Of a stretch of DNA of 64,000 bases, positions 1 to 9,417 are shown piece by piece. The stretch covers positions 806,001 to 870,000 of the forward strand of contig NC_049566.1 in assembly GCF_013368755.1 (NCBI RefSeq), given 5' to 3'. Numbering within the stretch: position 1 is the first letter of the stretch; the number at the start of each line of letters is the position of its first letter. A program made the translations under genes and the position numbers. This stretch comes from Talaromyces rugulosus (Eukaryota > Ascomycota > Eurotiomycetes > Eurotiales > Trichocomaceae). The notes beneath the pieces are model-generated. The model did not search any database, was not told the origin of the DNA, and saw only the letters and a program-made list of their open reading frames with translations.

Positions 1-2
1 TT

Positions 3-158
3 AAAAGATTGATTAAACCCCGCAAGCTGGCTACGGCGGGCGAAGTAGACCGTAAGACTATGGCTTCTTCTGATCTTGCATGGAAGAAGCTACTTAAAGC
101 TCAAGAGAAGATTGAAGCTCTTAATGCTGAGCTTAAGGCCCTTCTTGCAAAGCTATAA
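3..158 (+). pseudogene. C-terminal fragment of a transposase-like protein
   Basis: An open frame enters from the left edge and ends at TAA 156-158, giving about 51 residues. It is very rich in Lys, Ala, Leu and Glu and looks like the coiled-coil tail seen at the C-terminus of Fot1/pogo transposases (inference from composition; no catalytic residues are in view). Bases 15-56 recur almost identically at 18931-18972, so the sequence is repeated in this genome. The rest of the protein lies outside the window, so it could also be another Lys-rich protein. Confidence 0.4.
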
Positions 159-466
159 CAGGAAATAATTATATAAAGACACTCATTTACCAATACATAT
201 TTAGTTTAATCATGTTTTATTTCATACCAAATTAAATCTATTTATTAACAAAGTTGTTCTTTTTACAAGATACAGCCCTAAAACCCTAGTTATCCACGTC
301 TCTTCGACTCATTCGACAGAATACTACCAACGAACACCCTTTCGGTAAAGAACGGTTGATACGTTTTGACATTATTATTTTTATAATATATGTTATTTAT
401 AGATAGATTCTTATTTAAGGGATATTCTAGATAGGTAATCTGTTTGCTTATGTAAGTAGCATACAC
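159..466. other. AT-rich spacer, no gene
   Basis: AT-rich sequence between the transposase tail and the TA that flanks the first pogo element. A 67-codon minus-strand frame crosses it but overlaps the terminal repeat and resembles nothing. I see no promoter or RNA gene. Confidence 0.5.
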
Positions 467-468
467 TA

Positions 469-516
469 ACGTAATCGGTAAGCGAGCCGCCACTGCAAGC
501 GAGCCGCCACTTCCGC
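469..516 (+). repeat. Left terminal inverted repeat of element 1
   Basis: Reads ACGTAATCGG and then two copies of a 17-bp unit built on AAGCGAGCCGCCACT. It is the reverse complement of 2300-2347. Tandem units inside a terminal repeat are likely transposase binding sites (inference). Confidence 0.9.
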
Positions 517-585
517 CCGAAAATGCAATCTATATAAATTTCAAATCTCAATTTTATACCCAAAATATTAATTATATATAAAAAA

Positions 586-2253
586 TTAATTACCAGTACG
601 ATTAGGACATCCAGTTATTCTATGTCCTGCAATACCACAACCGCTGCAGCGAAATTGACGTCATACAGGCGGTTGAGAGACTGGAAGCTCTAGCTCGACC
701 GGAGCAGTAGTAACAGTTTGAGATGCCTCAATCTGACCCTGTATAAGCACCTAAGCTTCTTCTCTGGTGATTCCTTGCTCATAGAATATCTACTTTCTAG
801 ATCATCTGCATTTTTGCTTCTCTTTCTCATGTGCAGCTCGTAGATCATAAACTTCCTTTCATACAATCTGAAGCTCATTAATACTCATCTCATAAACTTT
901 TGACATGCGATTAATTGCCTCATCAATAACTTCAAAGAGACTCCTTGTACGCCAGCTTATCCGCTTTTTTATTATACTTAATTGACGCTTAAATTGACGT
1001 GGATTTTGAGATATTTATAAACAGAATAATTATATATTGCTTAATCAACTTAGAGGGGGTATAAGAGTCCTTAATTAGATAGTAAGCTATTAATAAACTC
1101 AATTTAGATCAAATAGCATTAATCCAGTTGCTACAAAGCCATTCCGAATAATCTCAGCTTTATATGCCACCGTACGGGCCTCTAGAAATACAGTAAGAAA
1201 GTCGATTTTATCAATATAATTAAATCCAAACCTCATCCACTGTTCAATAAGCTATCCATATTGCCGTTTTAAAACCGCAAAACAGCTGACATCAAGAGGC
1301 TGTAAAAGGTGTAAAGAATGAGGAGATATATAGACTAGAATAATACTATTCTCAATACAAATTTAGTCAAATTCCGCAGTCAGATAGCTTCCATAGCCAT
1401 TAAAAATCAACATTCAATATCTTCCCATCATACAGCCATTGGTAAGAGGAATGAAATAATTAATAAGCTAATCTATTCTAATCTTATCTATAGTCCATCC
1501 GTTATCACTAATATTAATTCTCCAATCTTTTAGAAAAATCTCAAACCAGCCTTCTTGAGAGTATTTTATTACTTTGAAGATCACATATAAAAGTAAAGCC
1601 CACCCAATAGAATTAACTGCCTCAATTAAAGTTACCTATTCTTGATTACCAAGTTATAATAGCTTTGGACGAGCATATCAATCACTTCCAGTAATAACTT
1701 TTGCAGTTACGCAAAGTCCCATAGCAAAGCCAATCTCATCGAAGTTGTAAATATCTTCCAGTAAGATACTATATTATAATATAGCCTCTTATACAGATCC
1801 AAAATATTCTTGAATTATCTTTAGATCTTCACATTTAGCGCGCTCATAGTTATATCTTCATAAAAATCTTGATTTGAGCTCTGAGCGACATTGAACTAGA
1901 TTATATACCCATTTCTCTCCAACCTATTGATTTCCATATTGTGCAAGTAAAATATTGGCCATATCTCGTACCATAGATGGTCGGAGAGGTAATCCTCGCT
2001 TATCTAGATCCAATATCCATTGAACAAGCGATTCCTCTTCAAATTTATTCAATTTATGGTTATTGGCACGTGTTTAAGATCTTTGTTGAGTGCCATTTAG
2101 TCGATCTCATAGAATTGTCCGAGGAACATTATAAATCTTTGCCGCTCGTCCAATAGTCAAGATTTTTTTATTTTATAAATCAGAAATAGCTAATAAGAGT
2201 CTTCCCTCTTGTTCCTGAGAATTTAACTGATTTTCATTGCGAATTGGTGGCAT
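586..2253 (-). pseudogene. Pogo/Fot1 transposase with RIP-like stop codons
   Basis: From ATG 2251-2253 to TAA 586-588 there are 1668 bases, exactly 556 codons, with no net indel but many internal stops. The N-terminus resembles a psq-type helix-turn-helix followed by a CENP-B/Tc5 DNA-binding domain (RGLPLRPSMVRDMAN, then YNYERAKCEDLK). The middle corresponds to the DDE_1 catalytic region. The C-terminus has a charged helical stretch and a CCHC zinc knuckle, CSGCGIAGHRITGC, near 590-650. Cut-and-paste transposition would be its original role; the stops make it non-functional. Part of its C-terminal sequence recurs at about 35895-36075. Confidence 0.85.
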
Positions 2254-2299
2254 ATTGGCGTGTTGAACAAATTGGAATTGTTATGGGACGCGTTTTTGA

Positions 2300-2347
2300 G
2301 CGGAAGTGGCGGCTCGCTTGCAGTGGCGGCTCGCTTACCGATTACGT
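2300..2347 (-). repeat. Right terminal inverted repeat of element 1
   Basis: Reverse complement of 469-516, ending in CCGATTACGT immediately before the shared TA at 2348-2349. Confidence 0.9.
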
Positions 2348-2349
2348 TA

Positions 2350-2394
2350 ACGTATTTCACAAGTAAGCCGCGCACACAAGTAAACCGCGCACCC
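2350..2394 (+). repeat. Left terminal inverted repeat of element 2
   Basis: Starts ACGTATTT and continues with two 17-bp units, CACAAGTAAGCCGCGCA and CACAAGTAAACCGCGCA. The reverse complement is at 16421-16465. Confidence 0.9.
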
Positions 2395-2455
2395 CACCAA
2401 AATCTTTCGACTTTTCAACCCACCACTCACTTCAAAACTTCGTTTTCATCAAAAA

Positions 2456-3048
2456 ATGGTCCAAAATCATAGAAAAAAAGACCCAAATCATAATGGGCGA
2501 CTTCTATTTGCTATTAACGCGTTAAAAAACAAAAAAATCACAAGTCTTCACAAAACTACGCGTCTTTTTAAAGTGCCTAAATCAACGCTTCACAATTGAG
2601 TTAATGGCAGTATTGAAATGTCAATTATCGTTTCAATTCAATAAAAATTATCATCTACTGAAGAAGAATCGCTTCATACATAGATTCTATCTATGGAATC
2701 ATATAGATGTTCTATCCAACCTCAAATACTTCAGGTTATAGCCAATATTCTCCTTACAAAACAAAGAAACACTACCACACCAGCTACTGTTAGTATAAAT
2801 TAAATGAGCAACTTTTTAAAACACCAAACCGACCTTAAAACGCGATTCACACATCAATTAAATTATTCCCACGCTAAATGTGAAGATTTAAAGCTTATAG
2901 ACCCTTTTTTTGACACTCTTAAACATATTTAAATAGAGTATGGCATTACAAACAAAGATATTTACAATTTTAATAAGACTGGATTTGCTCTCAGAATCAT
3001 TACCACTGCAAAAGTTATATACAACTGTAATAGATCAAGTAAACCAAG
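2456..3048 (+). pseudogene. Element 2 transposase, N-terminal third
   Basis: The frame starts at ATG 2456. It reads a psq-like helix-turn-helix (GRLLFAINALKNKKI, FKVPKSTLHN) and then a CENP-B/Tc5-type domain (YSHAKCEDLKLIDPFF, then DIYNFNKTGFA), with several TGA/TAA/TAG stops. The NFNKTGFA segment corresponds to the family's NFDETGF motif at the start of the DDE domain, with the acidic residues altered. It is cut off at 3048 by the Gypsy LTR. Non-functional. Confidence 0.85.
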
Positions 3049-3301
3049 TGTGACGACGAGTCGATTCCTATCCTCTAAGAGTACTCTGCAACGAGAAAAC
3101 CAAACATAAGAAGGGAAAGAGGAAGAGAAAGAACCTCCCCCACTAGTTACATAAGAAATATTCTTTTATGTGTGTCAGTCTATTCCCTTTATAGTTCTAT
3201 ATAAAGTTATTCTTATCTTAGTACTGCTCTTAGTTCCCTTTTCCTAGTAGTACCTCAGACCGTCACTACTAATTCCTAAGGTCTGGGTTAGGACTGTTAC
3301 A
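3049..3301 (-). repeat. LTR (3' LTR of the Gypsy element)
   Basis: Begins TGTGACGACGAG and ends GTTACA, a TG...CA boundary. The outer (left) part keeps CpG sites, whereas the inner part is C-to-T changed relative to the other LTR: it has CTTAGTACTGCTCTTAG where the partner has CTCAGTACCGCTCTCGG. Confidence 0.92.
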
Positions 3302-3309
3302 CTACCCCT

Positions 3310-6300
3310 CTTTCTAAGCCATACTTGCCCTCAAGCATGCTGTTATCTCTCCTATCTAGCACAAATCTGTTCTTCTCCACTATCTTTAATTATTCTTAGA
3401 GATATTTCGGTGGTCCTAGCTTCTTTAAGTAGCAGTCATAATACTTCTTTAATATGATAAAAGCGTTCTTAAAATTTCTAGCTAGATATCACTCCATATT
3501 GATATTATGACCTAACCATTTTATCTAATAATAAAGCTTTTTCTAATATACCTAGACATCCAATACTTTTTCAACTATCCACTCATCCTGTCTATTCATC
3601 TCAATAAACTCTATCAGTTCTTCTAGCTATCCTAGTAATAGTTCTATAATTACTACTCACCTCAGTTTTTCTAGTAAAAATACAAGATACACATTAATCC
3701 CATCTGGCAATTCCAGTTCAAAAGAGTTGCCAATTCGCTTCTTAATTCAGTATAGACCATTTACCTAGATATCTAGCTTCCTACTAGGCTGCCTCATTTC
3801 CCAGTACTTCATAATAACCATAACATGATCACCTACATCAAAATTAAGTAGTCAGCACTTCCTATTAGCCATCAACTGCTGTCGCTCCTGACTCTTCTAA
3901 AAGTTTGTCCTCACCACTTTCCAGGCACTATACATTCAACCTAGCTATAACTTAGTATTCTTTTTATTTAAAGTTAATTTCTTTAATGGTTTAGATAACT
4001 TCTAATTAAATAAGGTACATAGCTGGTATCCCTTTTCAACCATAAATAACAACAGTCCAATCAACTCTTGAGATAGGGTTGCTACTATGTAATCCATTAT
4101 CAGCAACCAGTCTGACCAGTTATTCTATATATGGTTCATAAATACTCTCAGCTTCTGTGATAAGTACTGGTTGGCAATCTCTATCTGTCCATCAATCTAA
4201 GGGTAATAAGCAGTTAACAGCTTCAGCTTGATTCCAAGACAGCAGCATACCTCTAACCAGAATTCTAACACAAATTAACCACCTCTATCTAATACAATAG
4301 AGTTAGGAAGTCCTATCCAGCAGAACATATTCTCTAACCACAACCAGGCCATTCCCTTAGCCATAGTCTTTTTCTGACAAAGTATTGACACTAATACTTT
4401 GCTAAGTCAGTCCACAATCACAAATACTATATTATATTCTTTATAGTCCTACAGATAAATCATAAAATCCATTAAAATATATTACCAAAGTCAATCTAGG
4501 ATAGACAACAGGTTCAGCAGTCCAGGAGGCAGATCCCTCTAAGTATTCATCCACTTACATACCATACAGTTATCTAAATAACAGTTCACATCCTTACTCC
4601 ATAACTCCCAATAATAACATTCTTTAACCAAGCTCTAAATCTTTATCCTTCTAGGATAGGCAGTAGATAGTTAACAATAGATCTCATCCAACAAACATAT
4701 ACACAGGTCTCCTTCCTCAGGAACATATAAGCGGCCTTTGAATAGTACTATCTCATTAATAATTTACCAGTCCTCTCCCAAGTACTCTACTCATTCCTTT
4801 ACTTCAGCTATAACAGCATATTACTTATTAGCCATTATAGCGCAAGGCACCAGATCAGTCCTAGCCATAACCACATAGACTTCTGCTCCCAGATTATCAG
4901 CCTATAAATACTTTCCACAGTTCAGCTCCTCAATGATTCTGCTATCTAAGACTTTTTCTAGAAGTAGAATCCTCTTCTAATAGTCCAGATTACCTGTCTT
5001 ATTACCATATTATTAGATCAAGATATCTATAAATATATTAGCCTTACCCAGTCAATACTTTAGAGTGAAGTAAAACTTATATAAGAATTTGCACTATCTC
5101 ACCTATTAAGCGTTTAATAACTTTATAGATATAAAGTATTCAAGAGCTTAGTAATCAGATAGAATCTTAAACTATTTCTCTCTTTAAAGCTTTATCAACT
5201 CGGGTCTCTATTCTTTCAGGACCTTGATAATCGCAAGTATCTCCTTATCATAAATGTCATAATTCCTCTTAGCTAGCATCATTGTTGCCAAGTAAAATGC
5301 TATTAGATACCATTTATTATCCTTACAACACTGCAATAAGACCGCTACGACTACCCTATTAGAGGCATCTATTTCTACCTATATCAATTACTCTAATTAG
5401 TAATAGCATAACACTAGAGCCTTAGTTAACAACTTCTTTAGCTTCTCAAATGCCAGTTCACAGTCACTATCCTAGACAAAGAGGATATTTACCTAAGTTA
5501 GGCAGTTCAGGGATTTAGCTATTTAACTATATTTCCATATAAACTTCTGGTAGAAGTTATAGAATCTTAGAAATAATTACACTTCTTATACAATTCCTAA
5601 AGCCATCTATTTTAGGATAATATTAATCTTAGTTAGGTTAACCTTAATTCCTTCTGGCATAACAATAAATCCTAGATACTATATGGTTTTAATATAGAAT
5701 TCACATTTATAGATTACAGCCTGCAGCCTAGCTACTCTCAGTCTTTTTAGTATAAATTTCATATATATCTGATGCTCAAGCTTATTCTTACTATAAATTA
5801 GTAAATCGTTGATAAATATTACTAGAAATTTATCAAGATAGTCTATAAAGATATTATTCATCAGTTGCTAAAAAGTTGCTAGTCTATTTATTAACCTAAA
5901 AGGCATCATCTTATACTTATATATTCTATATCAATATCAGAAGATTATTAAGTCCTTTGACTCTAAGCTTATTCTAATATAATAGAAACCTTGCTGTATA
6001 TCTAATTTAGTGAATATCTTTACCTTACTTAGCCGCTCAAAGACTTCTTCAATTAGTAGTAGTGAATATCAGTCTTTCTTAGTCAGAGTGTTCAGCTTCC
6101 GGTAATCCATATAGAATCAAAGTCCTCTATCTAGCTTAGATACCATGAGAATTGGCAATACAAAGGGTGCATTGCTAGGTATAATAAAACCTTTATTCAG
6201 ATTGTCCAGGATATATTCTTATACAACCTTAAACTCTTTTAGATTCATTTAGTATAAAGGGCTATAACCTAGCTTTTACTTACTGATTAGCTTAATCTAA

Positions 6301-8600
6301 TAATTATAGCTTTTATAATCTAGAAGCTTATCTAATTCCTATTTAGAGAATATATCTATATATTCCTGATACCTTTTAGATAGTTTCTATCTAATCTCAG
6401 CAAGCTTCTTAATTCCTAGATAGTCTTCCTATTTATCCTATATAACCTTTTTAATTTTATAGAAGCTCATTATAAAGATAATTATATTCTTATTCTTTAA
6501 GTACCTTACAAATCCTATAGCCCTAATAAATACTATCTATACCTCAGGCTTCAGTTTCATAAGCTTAGCTTATTTCTGGCGGTATACTGGATTTACCTTT
6601 TCTTTAGAAAAGTCATTACGCACACTACTCAACTATTAGTTTATCTTTACCAACACCACAAGCTATTCCTTTCAGTGGCTAGTCTAATATGATCTAGAGA
6701 TAATATCCACAGATATAGTCTTATATAATGCTTCACCAGTAGCCTTCTGTCTGATTTCTTCATTAAAAAGACTATTTTATCAATTAGCATCCTTCTAATA
6801 CTCTGTAAAAACTTTCTTCAGTCAAGAAAGGATTATTTTAGAGATAAAAAGGTCTTACTTAAACAACAGCTCATCCTTTAAAGAAACCTCTTCTAGCTAG
6901 AGTAACTGATAATAACAATAATCTATCAAGACACCATACTCTATCATCTACATTCATCCAAAGATAACATCATATTTCCCTAGCTCTAATATCAAAAAAA
7001 GAAGATACTGCTATACTCATTCTTATATCTTTAAAATCAGATGTATTAAGTATGTAATCAGTACAGCTATCTTACCATTATACCCTTTCACTACACAGAG
7101 TTATTCCAAGAGAATTATATAAGTTTAGAAATAACATATAAGCTTCTCAACAAGAAAAATATCAAGAAAAATATAACCATTTACTCCAGTATCCATTAAC
7201 ACTTTAATAGCAATAGAAAGTCCATTCTTAGCTAATCAAATAGATAAGACTAGACTATCCTACTCTCTCCCCAATAACTAGAAAAAATCTAAAGATAATA
7301 AATCAACACTCACAATACCTAGAGAGGAGTCTTTCCCTAAACATGATTATTTTCTAACTAACTCTCCAATAGACTGACTTCCTCAAGATTCTTTAGCTCT
7401 AGTGCTTTCTTCTTTAGAGAACAATCAAATACTCTATGCCCTAACAACTTGCAATTAAAGCACTTATTCTCCTCTATCAGCTTTTTTTATTCTAACCACA
7501 GTAGGCCTTCTAATCCATTCTTCACTTTCAGAGTTACTAGATTTAGGTAGCTCTTACCAGGTCTAAGGTATATATCAGTCTTACATGGGCATGCACGCTT
7601 CTCACTGGTATTGATCTGCTCAAAACAATTGGCAGTAGTACTGCATTTCTTAACAAATTCCTAGTACAAGACACATAGGTCGTTACTCTTTTTAATTATT
7701 ACGCGCTACAACTCAAAAGACAACTTATAGAACAGGTCCTCTTTCTACTTATTAGTGGCTAAGCCTGCATCCTAAGCAAGCAATATAAATTACAAGAAAA
7801 AAAGCTAGAACTTGATATCTCTTATTATAAGGTGTTGCAGTTCTATCTTAGTATTGATGATCTTATTGACATCCTAGTACAGGGTACAAAGGTAGTCAAA
7901 GATATTATCTATATTATAATATTAATCAAATAAGTCTTTTCTTATGTAAGCAAGTAGATAATTTGCTACTTCTCCTTTATATATACTCTTTACATAGACC
8001 ATATATGCCTAGGTAGTAAGATAGTAATTAGCATTAGCTTTGAGCTTCTCTTCAATATTAATAAGCTATAACTCAAACTTAGAATCTTTTCTATCTACCA
8101 GCACCTGCCCATCTAGCAACTTGGTACTCTTGGTGTGCTTCTCTTCTAGAGCTAGAGTACCCCACCCAGTCCTATCAGCTCTATCCTAAGCAGTATTACA
8201 CTCCTTAATAAACTCCCTTATAGCAGCTATCTAGTTATAGATAGTCTACTTAAGATTGGCAACTTCGACTATTAGGCTCTGCTATTCTTTCTTATTCTAG
8301 ATCCTCAGATCCTCTGCTTACTATACACTCTTATCCTGCTATTCATACATCTAATCAAACAACCTCTAGGGATTAATACGGCAAAGCAACAAAAATTTTT
8401 ATTTATTCATCTATATAGGCAACAGATGTTCATCTAGCTCAAAATCCTCTAGACTAAAGATCAAATAATATCCCAGTACTTCACTCAACTCATTTACCCC
8501 CATCAGGTCTGCCTATACCTCTTACACTGGCCCTTAGCAATCCTCACCTATACTTACTAGTCATACCATCTTAGTCTTCTAGGCTCAGCAGTAATACAAT
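3310..8600 (-). pseudogene. Gypsy gag-pol remains
   Basis: On the minus strand a gag CCHC knuckle, CFNCKLLGHRVFDC, lies at 7421-7462. Reverse transcriptase is clear at 5679-5861, where the catalytic segment reads FLVIFINDLLIYSK in place of the usual ...LDDILIYSK, so a catalytic Asp has become Asn by a G-to-A change. Integrase is recognisable at about 4150-4650 (VIVDxLSKV, then MAKGMAWLWLENMF, then GLPNSIVLDRGG). All frames contain stops. This is a dead copy that could move only if intact relatives supplied the proteins. Confidence 0.85.
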
Positions 8601-8702
8601 AAAAGAATCAAGACATAGCTTAAGCAATAGTTAGATTACTAACACTACTATACAAGCTTTACAGTCTTAAGTAAAAGATAAAGAAAGTAATATTTAGTTT
8701 TA

Positions 8703-8955
8703 TATAATAACAAGTTGATTCCTATTCTCTAAGAGTACTCTGCAACAAGAAAACCAAACATAAGAAGAGAAAAAAGAAGAGAAAGAACCTCCCCCACTAG
8801 TTACATAAGAAATATTCCTTTGTGTACGTCAGTCTATTCCCTTTATAGTTCCACATAAGGTTATTCCCATCTCAGTACCGCTCTCGGTTCCCTTTCCCTG
8901 GTGGTGCCTCAGGCCGCCACTGCTGGTTCCCGAGGCCTGGGTCAGGACCGTCACA
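8703..8955 (-). repeat. LTR (5' LTR of the Gypsy element)
   Basis: Same length, 253 bp, as the partner at 3049-3301. Its inner (left) edge is mutated (TATAATAACAAG for TGTGACGACGAG), while its outer right half is GC-rich and apparently unmutated, ending GTCACA before the CCAAG duplication. Confidence 0.92.
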
Positions 8956-8960
8956 CCAAG

Positions 8961-9130
8961 CCTCATCTAACCTAGAAATCGCGAATAGATCACCACTATG
9001 GAATATATAAACATATAAAGATAGATATTTCCTTCCTTAATTATATTTAAATCCAAGTATAAACAAACTAATTAGTATATAAATCTGACTTTATCTCTTA
9101 ATTGGTCAATTACTCAATCACCAAATAGAT
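8961..9130 (+). pseudogene. Element 2 transposase, middle piece
   Basis: It resumes directly after the Gypsy target duplication and reads PSLI-PRNRE-ITTMEYIN, matching the family pattern of NREWVT..ECINA, with internal stops. It ends inside SPNR, the start of the family's SPNGWT motif, where the LINE inserted. Confidence 0.75.
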
Positions 9131-9417
9131 TATTATTATTATTATTATTTAATCAAATTTAACGTCTATACCGAGCCCTAGGCTATGACAGACAGCGATT
9201 CGTGTGGATTAGGCCTGCTTATAGGGGTTGCCCCCTATAAACCGGTGCCTCTACCCCCATTGGATCCATGCTTTCAAGGTATCTTGCACTTTCCTCGCCC
9301 CAAGCCACTTATATGCGCAGGACGATTCGGGGGCTTATAGTGGGTGGCAACCACTACCCCCTCCTTATGGCCACTAACGTTTGGGCGTTGCCTACAATAG
9401 CGGGCCGCCCCTGCCCG

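Larger units (their letters stand above)
469..2347 (-). mobile_element. Fot1/pogo-type DNA transposon, decayed (element 1)
   Basis: A 1.88-kb element bounded by 48-bp terminal inverted repeats (469-516 and 2300-2347) and flanked on each side by TA (467-468 and 2348-2349), the target duplication of Tc1/mariner/pogo elements. It carries one minus-strand transposase frame (586-2253) that keeps its phase from end to end but is broken by stop codons. The damage looks like C-to-T and G-to-A change, as RIP produces. Its right-hand TA is also the left-hand TA of element 2, so one of the two integrated exactly at the edge of the other. Confidence 0.9.
3049..8955 (-). mobile_element. Ty3/Gypsy LTR retrotransposon, heavily RIP-mutated
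   Basis: A 5.9-kb element with two 253-bp LTRs and a 5-bp target duplication, CCAAG (3044-3048 and 8956-8960). Transcription would run right to left. A purine-rich tract complementary to 3302-3315 precedes the downstream LTR, as expected of a polypurine tract. The domain order on the minus strand is gag zinc knuckle, protease region, reverse transcriptase, RNase H, integrase, which defines Ty3/Gypsy and not Copia. Every long frame is destroyed by TAG/TAA codons, and the interior is far more AT-rich than the outer LTR edges. Confidence 0.92.
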
